A DNA stretch of 64,000 bases from Mariprofundus aestuarium. GTDB lineage: Bacteria; Pseudomonadota; Zetaproteobacteria; Mariprofundales; Mariprofundaceae. The stretch is taken from positions 1,171,001 to 1,235,000 of the forward strand of contig NZ_CP018799.1 of assembly GCF_002795805.1 (NCBI RefSeq). The letters run 5' to 3'. The notes under the pieces were generated by a model that worked only from the letters and a program-made list of their open reading frames with translations, was not told the origin of the DNA and did no database searches. Position numbers and translations under genes: made by a program. Positions 1-8,721 of this stretch are shown piece by piece; positions within the stretch are counted from its first letter, which is position 1, and each line of letters opens with the position of its first letter.

Positions 1-278
1 TCCATCACCACTACCCAGTCCCCACTGCAGTGGTCCAACCCAGCTGTAATGCCGTAGTGCTGACCGAAATTTCGGCTGAACTGCATGCCTTTGATGCGAG
101 AGTCAGATGCGGCAAGTTCTTGAATAATCCCCCATGAGCGATCACCACCACAGTCTTCGACCAGAATGCATTCAAAATCTGCGGTGATTTTCTCAAGTGA
201 AGAGACAAGTCTGCTGTATAACTCGTGCAAGCAGCCTTCAGCTTTATAGACCGGGATAACGATGGATAGATGAGCCAT
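1..278 (-). CDS. Glycosyltransferase family 2, N-terminal part (cut by window edge)
   Basis: The gene runs off the left edge; about 92 codons are visible, read leftwards from an ATG at 276-278. The protein begins MAHLSIVIPVYKAEG, the usual first beta strand of a GT-A fold family 2 glycosyltransferase. It continues with a VEDCGGDRSW segment (the UDP/dolichol-sugar-binding VDDGSxD region), SRNFGQHYGITAGLDHCSGDWVVVM, and is cut just before the expected DxD-type metal motif. The NFGQ...AG.DH pattern is typical of DPM1/ArnC-like enzymes that move a sugar from a nucleotide donor to a polyprenyl phosphate. With two methyltransferases just upstream it probably belongs to the envelope-glycan cluster. 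Acceptor and sugar are not determinable. Confidence 0.85.
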   Translation of the reverse strand, partial: MAHLSIVIPVYKAEGCLHELYSRLVSSLEKITADFECILVEDCGGDRSWGIIQELAASDSRIKGMQFSRNFGQHYGITAGLDHCSGDWVVVM

Positions 279-325
279 GTAGCAACCTTATCACATGAGC
301 TGTTGATATCTAAAAGAATTAGATA

Positions 326-949
326 TCACTGTTTTTTGCACGTCATAATCAGGTGGGAGTAGGGTATATGTAGCATATCATGGCGTACGATTGCCGTGAT
401 GTCGGTAAACTGTGCTGAGGCAAGCTCTCGATACCCCTCGGGGACACGGATATTCTGCCCGCGATCCTTGCTGATCATCCAGTGCGCCAAAGCCGACTGT
501 TCGGGCACATAAACAGGATCGATCGTAATCACCAGTCCACCGGGCTTAAGGGCCTTTCGGGCCAGTGCAAACAATGTTTTTCCTTCATCGTCATCGAGAT
601 GATGCAGCAGGCCGAAGGCGAGCACCAGATCAAATGGCTCCATATCTTCCAGGGTAGCCTCCCTGACTAACTCCGCTTTGAAGGTGCCGCGTGTTGAAAA
701 CCTGTTACGCGCTTCGGCGATGTAGGGGTCGGATGCATCAAAGCCGAAATAATCAATGTCATCAGGCAGGTGGCGAAGGATCTCTGCCGTTCCGCAGCCG
801 ATGTCGAGCATGCGATAGCCGCCGGTTTCGGGGAAATAGTCCTGCACCAGTGCACGGCGTGCCTTTTCAGCGCCCACCAGGCGCTGGGCCAGATTGTAGA
901 TCGAGGGGTGTGAGAAGACGGCGCGAAAGCCGCTTACGATCTGTGCCAT
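326..949 (-). CDS. Class I SAM-dependent methyltransferase
   Basis: The protein has 207 residues with a single Rossmann-type methyltransferase domain. Motif I is DIGCG at residues 49-53, an acidic residue ends strand 2 (YFGFDAS near 67-73), and motif IV/post-IV reads FDLVLAFGLLHHLDDDE around 106-122. A LKPGG turn follows. This is the Methyltransf_11/25 type acting on small molecules or glycolipid intermediates. The ATG start overlaps the stop of the upstream methyltransferase by one base (TGATG), so the two are translationally linked. The substrate is unknown; a lipid-linked sugar is plausible from the glycosyltransferase that follows. Confidence 0.85.
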   Translation of the reverse strand: MAQIVSGFRAVFSHPSIYNLAQRLVGAEKARRALVQDYFPETGGYRMLDIGCGTAEILRHLPDDIDYFGFDASDPYIAEARNRFSTRGTFKAELVREATLEDMEPFDLVLAFGLLHHLDDDEGKTLFALARKALKPGGLVITIDPVYVPEQSALAHWMISKDRGQNIRVPEGYRELASAQFTDITAIVRHDMLHIPYSHLIMTCKKQ

Positions 950-1872
950 CAGTTCTTTCCTCTGTCGTGGCTGATTTCGACAATCATCGGCGTGGAAAGC
1001 GTGGGCGGGATGCGTCTGATTAGAGCCCCGAGCCCTGATTTCATGATGAAGGATGCAAGTGTCGCAACCATACCCTGATGGCGTTTCTTGAATACCTCAT
1101 CATCATTGATTCGCTTGATTGCGCTGTAAAGCAATTCACTTCTAAATCGGCAATTTAGGGTTCTTCTGTTACAGTGATTTTTAATCTCTTTGCAGGTGAT
1201 GAAATTGAGAGAGTCCCAGATTTCCGCATCGCTTCCAGCAGGCAAAAACAGTTTGCGGCTTAGTTCTGGAAAATGACGGAAGACCGGCACACCATAATGC
1301 GGTTCATAGGGGATCGTATAGTTGGGGCAGGCGTGAACCATCAAGCCCTTCAGGCTCAATACCGCTGTCATTGCCTCCAGCGCGACAGGCCACTGAGGAA
1401 TGTGCTCAATGACATTGTTGCTGAAGATGAGATCAAAGGGACCGTCTATTGAGGCGTCCAGTGCTTGTGCTGGTTTGTCGAGCACAGGTAGGTCAATCTG
1501 GCTAAAGTGCTTCAGTATCGCTGTTTTTAGCTGCTCAAACAGGCCGAAGCCCCCCAGCGCAGGCTCCAGTGCAATATTCCTGAAGCCCTCTTGTCTGAGA
1601 AACAGGCTCAGAAGGCAGAGACCGGCACCGACCTCAAGTATCTGTTGCTCACGATCGAGTTGTTTGATGATCAGTTTAAGGGTTACACGACTCTCATTGG
1701 CAAATGTTTGAATCAAGTTAAGCACTTCGGATTCTGGTTTGCCCGACTGCACAGTTACCGATTCAGCAATTCTGACAATGGGGAGTTGCTCGAGAAAGTT
1801 CTCAAGTGATGCTTCCAGTGCCGATTGTTCTTTTACGTTAAGAATTGTTTTCACCCCTGAAGTTTTATGCAC
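949..1872 (-). CDS. Class I SAM-dependent methyltransferase, long N-terminal extension
   Basis: The protein has 307 residues. A helical, charged N-terminal stretch of about 75 residues precedes the methyltransferase fold. Motif I is EVGAG at 80-84, the acidic strand-2 end is ALEPALGG around 101-108, and motif IV is FDLIFSNNVIEHIP around 146-159. A C-terminal part of about 100 residues rich in Cys, Arg and Ile follows the fold and may bind the acceptor or the membrane. It is the first gene of a leftward methyltransferase-methyltransferase-glycosyltransferase run and is divergent from lptF, 77 bp away. The function beyond methyl transfer is not readable. Confidence 0.8.
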   Translation of the reverse strand: MHKTSGVKTILNVKEQSALEASLENFLEQLPIVRIAESVTVQSGKPESEVLNLIQTFANESRVTLKLIIKQLDREQQILEVGAGLCLLSLFLRQEGFRNIALEPALGGFGLFEQLKTAILKHFSQIDLPVLDKPAQALDASIDGPFDLIFSNNVIEHIPQWPVALEAMTAVLSLKGLMVHACPNYTIPYEPHYGVPVFRHFPELSRKLFLPAGSDAEIWDSLNFITCKEIKNHCNRRTLNCRFRSELLYSAIKRINDDEVFKKRHQGMVATLASFIMKSGLGALIRRIPPTLSTPMIVEISHDRGKN

Positions 1873-1949
1873 TGAATGTTACTCTTATCAAATGTGGTGC
1901 GGATGCTATCATCGCACATGTTCCAAATCCAAAGCAATGACGGATAGAT

Positions 1950-3110
1950 ATGATACTTGACCGTTACATCCTGCGCCTGTGGCTGGGCCCATTTATGGGT
2001 GGTCTTATCCTTGTGCTAAGTGTTTTGTTGCTTGGACGAGCCTTAAAGCTGCTGGGAACTGTCAGCGATAGTGGGCAGGCGTGGCTTCTGATTGGAGAGC
2101 TTCTGGTACTTACCATGCCATATTTTCTGCTTCTTACCGTGCCGATGGCCTTTTTTCTCTCCATGCAGAATACCATTGCTTCACTTCAACAGAGCAGCGA
2201 AATGGACGCGCTGCGCGCCTCTGGCGTTTCCTACACACGCATGTTTCGCAGTTTCTTTCTGGTGGTTGCGCTGCTCTGGCTTGGCTTGACCTTCACCTCC
2301 ATGGTGCTACTGCCGCAGGGTCAGCTTGGTTTTAATAATATTCTGGCCAAGGTGTATGCCTTGAAAGGTGCGATCACCTTTTCCCCCCAGCGTTTTACGC
2401 AGGGCTTTGATGGTGTCACGGTCTATGTTGATGGTGAGGATCAAGAGGGAATCTACCATGGGGTGATCCTTGAGGATCACCGTGATGGTGTTTCTGTGAT
2501 CTACACGGCCAAATCGGCTCAATTTATTATGAGCGGGGATTATCTGGAACTGCAGATGAACAGTGGAGTTCGCCTTGAAGGGAAGGGCGCGGATCAACGT
2601 ATGCTGACCTTTGACCACTACCAGGTAACGATCCCTGTCTCTGAGGGCAAGTGGAGGGAGCGGAAATCAACGGACCATGTGACGATGATGACCGTGTCCG
2701 AGCTGTGGCAAAGTGTACAAGCCTTAGCCAAACCTGATGCTGTTGCCGAATGGAACCGACGGGCATTATTGCCCTCGACTGTGTTGATTCTCTTTTTCTT
2801 TGCCCTGCCTTTATCGCTGACGCAGAAGCGTTCAGGTAAGGCGGGGTCTCTGATTGCAGGTATTGCAGTGCTGGTGCTGATCTACAATGTGCAGTTGCTG
2901 TTGCACAGGCAAGTCAGTCAGGGAGCTTTTTCCGGCTGGACGATGTGGGCGGCACAGGCTGCGATGCTGGCGCTTGGCGCTTTCCTCTGGAAACGGGTGG
3001 AGGCAGATCGCATGCCGAGGGTATTCTCACTGTTGAGTGAGTGGATCTATCTTCTGCATCAGGCATTCATACATCGTGTGGCCCATCGCTGGGTGAAAAA
3101 AGAGGGTTGA
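1950..3110 (+). CDS. lptF: LptF/LptG family permease of the LPS export ABC transporter
   Basis: The protein has 386 residues with the YjgP/YjgQ layout. Three N-terminal membrane segments lie at about 13-35, 52-75 and 100-125. A periplasmic beta-jellyroll-like domain of about 140 residues follows (SARF-like AKSAQFIMSG, SGVRLEG). Three more membrane segments lie at about 270-345. LptF and LptG pair in the inner membrane and, with LptB2C, extract LPS and feed the periplasmic bridge. The NTIASLQQSSEMDALRASG stretch is the cytoplasmic coupling loop that contacts LptB. The C-terminus after the last helix is longer than usual, about 45 basic residues. No lptG lies next to it, so assignment to LptF rather than LptG is by overall feel. 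It converges on the glycosyltransferase with 7 bp between the stops. Confidence 0.85.
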   Translation: MILDRYILRLWLGPFMGGLILVLSVLLLGRALKLLGTVSDSGQAWLLIGELLVLTMPYFLLLTVPMAFFLSMQNTIASLQQSSEMDALRASGVSYTRMFRSFFLVVALLWLGLTFTSMVLLPQGQLGFNNILAKVYALKGAITFSPQRFTQGFDGVTVYVDGEDQEGIYHGVILEDHRDGVSVIYTAKSAQFIMSGDYLELQMNSGVRLEGKGADQRMLTFDHYQVTIPVSEGKWRERKSTDHVTMMTVSELWQSVQALAKPDAVAEWNRRALLPSTVLILFFFALPLSLTQKRSGKAGSLIAGIAVLVLIYNVQLLLHRQVSQGAFSGWTMWAAQAAMLALGAFLWKRVEADRMPRVFSLLSEWIYLLHQAFIHRVAHRWVKKEG

Positions 3111-3117
3111 AGGTTAA

Positions 3118-4167
3118 CTATTTCAACGTTATAGAAGCATAAACATCAAGGTATTCACGTGCTACATCTTGCCAGCTATGCTTGTAGATGGGCGGTGGTG
3201 AAGTACGGTTTAGCAACTCGTCACATGCTGTAACCCAGTTATCCGTTGTACTGTTTTCATCCAATACACGACCCAGGCCCTCTGTAATCTCTGTTGCTGC
3301 ACCGCACTGGTTGGAAATGACGACGGGTACCTGCGTGGCTAGAGCTTCAGTAATAACCATGCCGAATGGCTCCCGCCGGGCCGGGTGTAGCAACAGATCA
3401 AACTGCGGTAGAATTTCACGTGATTCGGCCAGCCCCAGCAGGCGATAGCCGCCCTGCCAATGCTTGAAGAGGTGGGAAACCTTTTCCGGATCCGGGCCCA
3501 GCACCCATAGTTCACAGTCGGGTCGCTGCAGGCGCAGTTGTTCAACGATGCTTGCCGCACGATCAAGCCCTTTGCGTTTCCACTCTTTGCCGATGAAGCC
3601 GATGACTCCACCCTTGGCCGGGATATCCCGGTTTGGACGCACTTCTCCAGACTCCACCCCCGGCACCACCGGAGGGGTTAAGCGCGGTGCAATAACCGGA
3701 TAGGCATCAATCAACTCCCCGGCAATCAGCTCCGAGTTGGGTGTGACTCTCTGTACCTGCTCTCCGCATAACTCACGCTCTTCCAGCCAGAGGTTTGCAT
3801 AGACTCGCAATGAGGCGCGTTTCCACCATGGTGATTGACGGATGCGGGCAAAGGGTGGTCCGTGAAATGTTGTGATGTGGTGTACGCCGGTAGTTTCATG
3901 GCTGTGAATGATCGTGTTCTTCTGCGGGTGCTGCTTGATCCAGGCTGTGACCTTGCGGGAGAAGAGCAGGGCGGATAACCAGCGCGGTTTACGTAGCCCC
4001 TGACCAAGCAAGTGAACCTGAATATTTTCAGAAGGATTCAGATGGCAATGCTCACAAAGCACCTGCACATCTGCACCGAGTTCAGCCTGAGCCCGGCTTA
4101 CCTCCCACGCATAACGTTCCATGCCGCCGACAGGACCGTACTGGCGAACAATGTGCAGTACCTTCAT
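3118..4167 (-). CDS. Glycosyltransferase family 4 (GT-B)
   Basis: The protein has 349 residues from the ATG at 4165-4167. An open frame extends further upstream, but MKVLHIVRQYGPVGGMERY is the canonical GT4 start, and it overlaps the preceding stop by 4 bp (ATGA), so I use it. The GGMERY loop, the HSHETTG strand, the GFIGKEWKRKGLD segment and the C-terminal E-x7-E motif (REPFGMVITEALA) mark a retaining GT-B enzyme using a nucleotide-sugar donor. It resembles LPS core glucosyl- or galactosyltransferases (WaaG-like). It is the last gene of the large LPS run on the minus strand. Donor and acceptor are inferred only from context. Confidence 0.85.
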   Translation of the reverse strand: MKVLHIVRQYGPVGGMERYAWEVSRAQAELGADVQVLCEHCHLNPSENIQVHLLGQGLRKPRWLSALLFSRKVTAWIKQHPQKNTIIHSHETTGVHHITTFHGPPFARIRQSPWWKRASLRVYANLWLEERELCGEQVQRVTPNSELIAGELIDAYPVIAPRLTPPVVPGVESGEVRPNRDIPAKGGVIGFIGKEWKRKGLDRAASIVEQLRLQRPDCELWVLGPDPEKVSHLFKHWQGGYRLLGLAESREILPQFDLLLHPARREPFGMVITEALATQVPVVISNQCGAATEITEGLGRVLDENSTTDNWVTACDELLNRTSPPPIYKHSWQDVAREYLDVYASITLK

Positions 4168-4937
4168 TCCTGATCTTTTTTCTGTAGCTCGTAGGCTTTG
4201 GCATATTTCAGGTAGGAGGTCAGCGTGGATGTCATGCTGTGTGTCAGCCCCGCAATGCCGTCGAGAAAGCCTAGTCTGAAAATGTAGCCGCGCAGGAAAC
4301 GCCACAGCGAGCGGAAGAAGAGTTGGCTGAAGGTTACCTGTTTTCCTGATTCAACGATGATCTCCGCCTGCAGCTCGGTGTAACGATTGATTTTCTCAAT
4401 GTACTCGGCAAGCGATTCAACCGTTTTGTGCCGAATGCTGCCCTCAAGTTTTCCGGTAGAGCCACTGATTTCGATATGTTCGTGGATCTGGCGGCTGTTC
4501 CAGTCGCCTGCCTGTCGATTGAACAGGCGAATATGCGGGTCTGGGTAGGCTTCGCCATGGCGCAGCCAGCGACCCATCAGGAAATGCTCAAAGTTACATT
4601 CAAATGCAATAATGGATTCTGGTAAGTTTTGGAATGTGTTTCTAATGCTTGTAGCCAGTTGATCGGTAACATGCTCATCAGCATCGAGATTGAGTATCCA
4701 GTCGTACCTGGCCTGGCTCGTTGCAAACTGCTTCTGTGCGCCATATCCCGGCCAGGTATGATGAATGACCCTTGCACCATGTGCTTCTGCGATCGCAACC
4801 GTTTTATCGCTGCTGCCGGAGTCCACTACCACGATGTCGTCCGCCCACTGAACGCTATTCAGGCACTCTCCAATGCGTTTCTCCTCATTGCAGGCAATGA
4901 TAGTGACGCTGATGGGGAGCTTGCCGGAGTGACTCAT
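4164..4937 (-). CDS. Glycosyltransferase family 2, WaaE/KdtX-like LPS core enzyme
   Basis: The protein has 257 residues. It opens with PISVTIIACNEEKRIGECL and has VVDSGSSDKT and the metal-binding NLDADEHV (DxD-type). It then has a QIHEHI stretch and a C-terminal amphipathic helix region (FFRSLWRFLRGYIFRLGFLDG) expected to touch the membrane. This is the pattern of WaaE/KdtX, which adds glucose to inner-core heptose, though close homologues with other sugars exist. It overlaps the carbamoyltransferase upstream and the GT4 gene downstream by 4 bp each, so all three should be translated as a unit. Confidence 0.85.
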   Translation of the reverse strand: MSHSGKLPISVTIIACNEEKRIGECLNSVQWADDIVVVDSGSSDKTVAIAEAHGARVIHHTWPGYGAQKQFATSQARYDWILNLDADEHVTDQLATSIRNTFQNLPESIIAFECNFEHFLMGRWLRHGEAYPDPHIRLFNRQAGDWNSRQIHEHIEISGSTGKLEGSIRHKTVESLAEYIEKINRYTELQAEIIVESGKQVTFSQLFFRSLWRFLRGYIFRLGFLDGIAGLTHSMTSTLTSYLKYAKAYELQKKDQE

Positions 4938-6628
4938 TCAGGCAGATATATCAGGAAAGGTCCGAGAATCAGTGCATCGAGCTTTGCATCGAGAAATGCA
5001 CGAATGGCATCCGATGCTGTGCAGACGATGGGCTCTTCATGCATATTGAAACTGGTGTTGATGACACTCGGCACGCCGGTCAGGGCATGGAACTCTCTGA
5101 GGATATCATAATAGCCTTCATTATCTTCTCGCAGAATCACCTGAGGTCGGGCGGTCTGATCGACATGCACAGCTGCCGGAATGTTCTCTTTAGCGATATC
5201 CGCAGCATCGTAGGTAAGTGTCATAAAGCGTGCTGCTTTATGATCAGGCTTCCAGCCAGGGAAATAGTCCGTGCAGTAATCTTCCAGAATCACCGGTGCG
5301 AACGGCATGAACTCTGTGCGCTGGAACTTCTTGTTCAGCCAGTCGTTGATCTCCGGGTCAGAGCAGGGGGCCATGACGGTTCTATTGCCGAGCGCACGCG
5401 GTCCATACTCCATGCCGCCACAGGCGCGGGCTACAACCTTGCCACTGGCCAGAAGTTCGGCCGCAGCCTTTGCCATGTTCTCAGGTCGCTGATAGCTGAT
5501 ACCAGCCTCATTCAGCGCCTCTTCAGCACTCTCATCGGTGATGGCAGTTCCGAGGTAAATATTGTTCATGAAACGCGGCAGTTCACCGGGGTTGAGATCA
5601 GCATAGGCCTGCAGGGCGGCACCGGCAGCAAGACCACCATCGCCCATGTTGGGATGAATGTAGATATTGTCGATTCCCGGCAGCTCAAGAATACGCTGAT
5701 TCAGTTTTACATTGGCAAAGATGCCACCAGCCAGTGCCAGATAGGAGACATCCATTTCAGCTGCATAGGCAGCTACCTTGTCGCAAACCAGCTTTTCGGT
5801 GAAAGCCTGAAGCCCAGCGGCAATGTCTTCCTTGCTCAAGCCCTCAGTGAGTTCAGCAATACTGTTTTGCGCCATATCGCCATGCTGCCTGAGTGTGCAC
5901 TTGGCAAGCTTGGCATGAAGCAGGTGGTTCCAGTCATCGGGGTTCGCAAGCTCCATAAGGCGGCTATAGAGCGGATCAGGCTTACCAAAGGCAGCCAATC
6001 CAAGCACCTTGCCTTCATGGCGGGTGGCTTTAAAGCCCAGGAAGATGGTGAAGGCGGAGTAGAGCAGGGCAAGGCTGTTGAGGGCATGCAGATGTTCAAC
6101 GTGCTGCATTTTACCATGCTCACCGATCCAGGCTGAACCCCAGGAGAAATCACCTGATCCATCCATGGATATAACACCAACCTTTTCACCCTTAAATGGT
6201 GATGAAAAATAGGCGGATGCAGCATGTGCCTGATGATGTTCAATAATGCTTAAGGGTTTGGAGGTGAACGCCTCAGGCATTTTAGGACGCGACCGGAACA
6301 CTCGTGTATACCGGTTTAACTGCTGTTTGCGGTAGAAGCTTCGGATGTCGTCATCTTCCTTGGCCAGTTCTGCAATATGTTTATACAGGCGATCCAGAGC
6401 AGGGCGCTGATGCGCATGATCAAGACCCGAGAGTGCTACGTGGTCAATCTGGTTTGCCGAGACGCCGGCAATTTTGAGCACCTCATTAATGGCAGCGTGC
6501 GGGTAGCTGTTATCCAGTTTGACTCGTGACAGGCGCTCCTCTTCAATGGCAGCAATCACTTCGCCACCCCTGATCAGGGCGGCAGAGGTGTTGTGATGGG
6601 AGATGTCGTTAATGCCAAGTACAATCAT
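4934..6628 (-). CDS. Carbamoyltransferase, NodU/CmcH/TobZ family
   Basis: The protein has 564 residues, the usual length for the family. The N-terminal half is the Kae1/ASKHA-like domain: MIVLGINDISHHNTSAALI, then EHHQAHAASAYFSSPF with metal-binding histidines, SMDGSGDFSW, RHEGKVLGLAAFG, and LAGGIFANVKLN. The C-terminal half is the YrdC-like/carbamoyl-adenylate part (GGMEYGPRALGNR, VQILREDNEG-type stretch, NTSFNMHEEPIV). These enzymes use carbamoyl phosphate and ATP to carbamoylate a hydroxyl, often on a sugar of a Nod factor, antibiotic or LPS. Position between methyltransferases and LPS core glycosyltransferases points to O-carbamoylation of a core or surface sugar. That target is inference. 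Confidence 0.9.
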   Translation of the reverse strand: MIVLGINDISHHNTSAALIRGGEVIAAIEEERLSRVKLDNSYPHAAINEVLKIAGVSANQIDHVALSGLDHAHQRPALDRLYKHIAELAKEDDDIRSFYRKQQLNRYTRVFRSRPKMPEAFTSKPLSIIEHHQAHAASAYFSSPFKGEKVGVISMDGSGDFSWGSAWIGEHGKMQHVEHLHALNSLALLYSAFTIFLGFKATRHEGKVLGLAAFGKPDPLYSRLMELANPDDWNHLLHAKLAKCTLRQHGDMAQNSIAELTEGLSKEDIAAGLQAFTEKLVCDKVAAYAAEMDVSYLALAGGIFANVKLNQRILELPGIDNIYIHPNMGDGGLAAGAALQAYADLNPGELPRFMNNIYLGTAITDESAEEALNEAGISYQRPENMAKAAAELLASGKVVARACGGMEYGPRALGNRTVMAPCSDPEINDWLNKKFQRTEFMPFAPVILEDYCTDYFPGWKPDHKAARFMTLTYDAADIAKENIPAAVHVDQTARPQVILREDNEGYYDILREFHALTGVPSVINTSFNMHEEPIVCTASDAIRAFLDAKLDALILGPFLIYLPE

Positions 6629-6666
6629 GATTGTCCTCTGCCTGAGAAAGGGTGGTTCACTTCAGA

Positions 6667-7266
6667 TTAATCCTTGATCGCTTCCAGTTCAAAGTAGACG
6701 CTGGAGGCAGGAAAAACCCATGAGAGGCGGCGCTCAAACTGCCAGGAGAAGGCATTGGCTACCAGACTGATACCAAGGGCAGTGCTAAGGTCATCAAAGA
6801 AGATTTTACTGTCAGTCAGCTTGAAACGGCAGTTGTAAAACTCCCACTCATGCGAATCTTCACAGAAGTAGTCAAATGATCCGCGTGAGAAGAAGTGGCA
6901 GTGCTGCCAGTGGCGGTAAGCCTCAACACTTGAGAAGTGAGGCGTGTTGATGATCAGTTTTCCACCCGGTTTCAGCAGGCGGTAAAATTCATCCATGATC
7001 TTGGGCAGGTCCTGGAAATGCTCAAGGAAATGGAAACACCAGATCATGTCAAAGCTGCTGTCTTCAAAGGGGTATGGGAACTCGTTCAGGTTATAAACGA
7101 CATCAGCCTGTAACTCCTTTGATTCGTAGGAGCGGACATTATAGTCGAGTCCCGTAGCGCCCTTGAACTTGACGCAGCCGCAGGCAACATCCAGCACTTT
7201 TTTGTCTGCATACTCAGCTTCATAGCGAGCTTTCCGCTTCAGCGGGTGATCAAATAATCGCGCCAT
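6667..7266 (-). CDS. Class I SAM-dependent methyltransferase
   Basis: The protein has 199 residues. Motif I is unusual: VLDVACGCVKFKG has Cys-Gly-Cys where most relatives have GxGxG. Other core motifs are normal: GLDYNV at strand 2, SFDMIWCFHFLEHF at motif IV, LLKPGGKLIINTPH after it. The C-terminal third is rich in Phe/Trp/Tyr, as in methyltransferases acting on lipid or sugar-lipid substrates. It sits 38 bp upstream of the carbamoyltransferase and downstream of an ICMT-like enzyme. The substrate is unknown; a glycan modification fits the context. Confidence 0.8.
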   Translation of the reverse strand: MARLFDHPLKRKARYEAEYADKKVLDVACGCVKFKGATGLDYNVRSYESKELQADVVYNLNEFPYPFEDSSFDMIWCFHFLEHFQDLPKIMDEFYRLLKPGGKLIINTPHFSSVEAYRHWQHCHFFSRGSFDYFCEDSHEWEFYNCRFKLTDSKIFFDDLSTALGISLVANAFSWQFERRLSWVFPASSVYFELEAIKD

Positions 7267-7327
7267 ACCGGTTCATTCCTCGATTAATGGGGTCTTCAAA
7301 CCACAATGATTTATGTGCCAGCGGATA

Positions 7328-7897
7328 CTACCAGCTGCCGTGCAATAGGCCCAATGTAGCGAACATGAGAAGTCCGGCAATGAGGCCCAGGATGTTGTTA
7401 AGTTCACGGTGCTGGGTTACCAAGGCAGGGTTGAAGTTTCCTGCGCTTCCTTTTGCACTCCAGCGGGGAATGATGCGAGGCGTGGTCTGCATGTATGTTT
7501 TATACTCATCACCAAACATCTCGCTCAACTGAGCTTCCTCTCTCTGCATGGTCGGTATGAAGATCAGCCAGAATACTACAATACCCATAACTGCCACCCA
7601 TAACTCAGCGCCTGCAATCATGTAACCAATCATGATGAGGAAGTGGCCTAGGTATAGCGGATGCCGGCAGAGCGCATATGGGCCTGTTTGCGTGACCTCT
7701 TTGAACTTATGAATGTGACCGGAAGCCCACACGCGAACCAGTTCTCCGGCTACGATAAACGGGAGTCCCCACAACATGGCCTCAAAACTCGGGCGGATGA
7801 AAACCAGAACCAGAACCGCAAATGCGTAGGTAAGTTTGATGCGGTGCTCGATTACCAGGCGGTGCCAGGTGGATTTGTCTGCGATGTCAGTGCTCAT
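7328..7897 (-). CDS. Isoprenylcysteine carboxyl methyltransferase-like (ICMT/PEMT) membrane protein
   Basis: The protein has 189 residues with about five membrane helices. The diagnostic ICMT/PEMT segment is near the middle: GPYALCRHPLYLGHFLI, the RHPxYxG motif that binds S-adenosylmethionine. It is followed by a long hydrophobic helix pair and the EEAQLSEMFGDEYKTYMQTTPRIIP tail, where E-E and Y-x3-Y residues are conserved in the family. In bacteria such proteins methylate lipids or unknown substrates. Prenyl-cysteine is not expected here. It lies 11 bp after the DUF3108 gene in the LPS run, so a lipid or glycolipid target is likely but unproven. Confidence 0.8.
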   Translation of the reverse strand: MSTDIADKSTWHRLVIEHRIKLTYAFAVLVLVFIRPSFEAMLWGLPFIVAGELVRVWASGHIHKFKEVTQTGPYALCRHPLYLGHFLIMIGYMIAGAELWVAVMGIVVFWLIFIPTMQREEAQLSEMFGDEYKTYMQTTPRIIPRWSAKGSAGNFNPALVTQHRELNNILGLIAGLLMFATLGLLHGSW

Positions 7898-7908
7898 TAA
7901 ATGTGATC

Positions 7909-8679
7909 CTATGGTGTAGGCGTTGCTTTTCGGTAGGCGTTCAGGTGCGCAAAGATACGGCCAAATTTAATTTTTGCAGCCATTTTGATTGGAATGTGGC
8001 GTTCGTCGTTGCTCAGCCAGAGTGTCATTTCCCCCTTGTTGGTGAAAATTCCTTCTGTTTTCAACTTCGGGCGAACAAGGATGCACTCCACCTTTTCGCC
8101 CCAGGGTGCCTTCAATGTCTCTTTCTCACTCAGTACTATCACCTCAATTTCGTACCGTTTTCGGGAATCGAAGACGGGAACCTTTAGCGTTTGTCCAGGT
8201 ATCAACTTCAGATTGCGCACGGCGAAAAAAGCATCGATAACACTCAGGTGACCTGCATCAACATCGAAAAACTCTGTGACCTTGTTCTGGGTGTGGGAGA
8301 CCTTGTTCTCTTTCCAGAGAAACTCCGTACGTTTTTTTGCCGTGTATTTGCGTTCATGCAGGTCAGCGTTGAACAGCGTACTCTGCATGCGTCCATCTAC
8401 ACATACCCCTTCGGCCGTAATGTAGTCACGCACTTTTCTGAAGATGTCGAGTGCTTTATTGGTTTTGGCAACTGTATTGATCTGCCAGCCGTTGCCCTTG
8501 GGCTTTATATCCATGGTGGCGGAGCCAGCATTGATGAACTCCCAGTTAACATCAAATGCCAGATGCTCACCGATATAGGGCATGCAGTGGGGGGCTCTTA
8601 CCTCAAGGGGTTCAGCATGGGCGGTAAAGGCTGAGATACAGCCTACCATCAGGGAGATGAGAAGAGTTTTAATGTTCAC
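7909..8679 (-). CDS. DUF3108 periplasmic protein
   Basis: The protein has 256 residues from a GTG at 8677-8679. A TTG 18 bp upstream is also open, but an AGGGGG Shine-Dalgarno lies 8 bases before the GTG and within the extended reading, so GTG is preferred. A signal peptide (NIKTLLISLMVGCISAFTAHA) is cut after AHA. The mature part matches DUF3108: YIGEHLAFDVNWEFINAGSA at the start, KTNKALDIFRKVRDYI, and a C-terminal LWLSNDERHIPIKMAAKIKFG that is the family's best conserved strand pair. The fold is thought to be an all-beta periplasmic module. The family often neighbours LPS or heptosyltransferase genes, as here, but its biochemical role is not known to me. Confidence 0.85.
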   Translation of the reverse strand: MNIKTLLISLMVGCISAFTAHAEPLEVRAPHCMPYIGEHLAFDVNWEFINAGSATMDIKPKGNGWQINTVAKTNKALDIFRKVRDYITAEGVCVDGRMQSTLFNADLHERKYTAKKRTEFLWKENKVSHTQNKVTEFFDVDAGHLSVIDAFFAVRNLKLIPGQTLKVPVFDSRKRYEIEVIVLSEKETLKAPWGEKVECILVRPKLKTEGIFTNKGEMTLWLSNDERHIPIKMAAKIKFGRIFAHLNAYRKATPTP

Positions 8680-8721
8680 TGTTTTACCCCCTGACAAAAA
8701 GCCCTGACAGGCAACTCAGGC

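Noticed and set aside
5039-6136. A 365-codon open frame antisense to the carbamoyltransferase
   Set aside because: The carbamoyltransferase is certain and fills the region; the opposite frame shows no family pattern or ribosome site.
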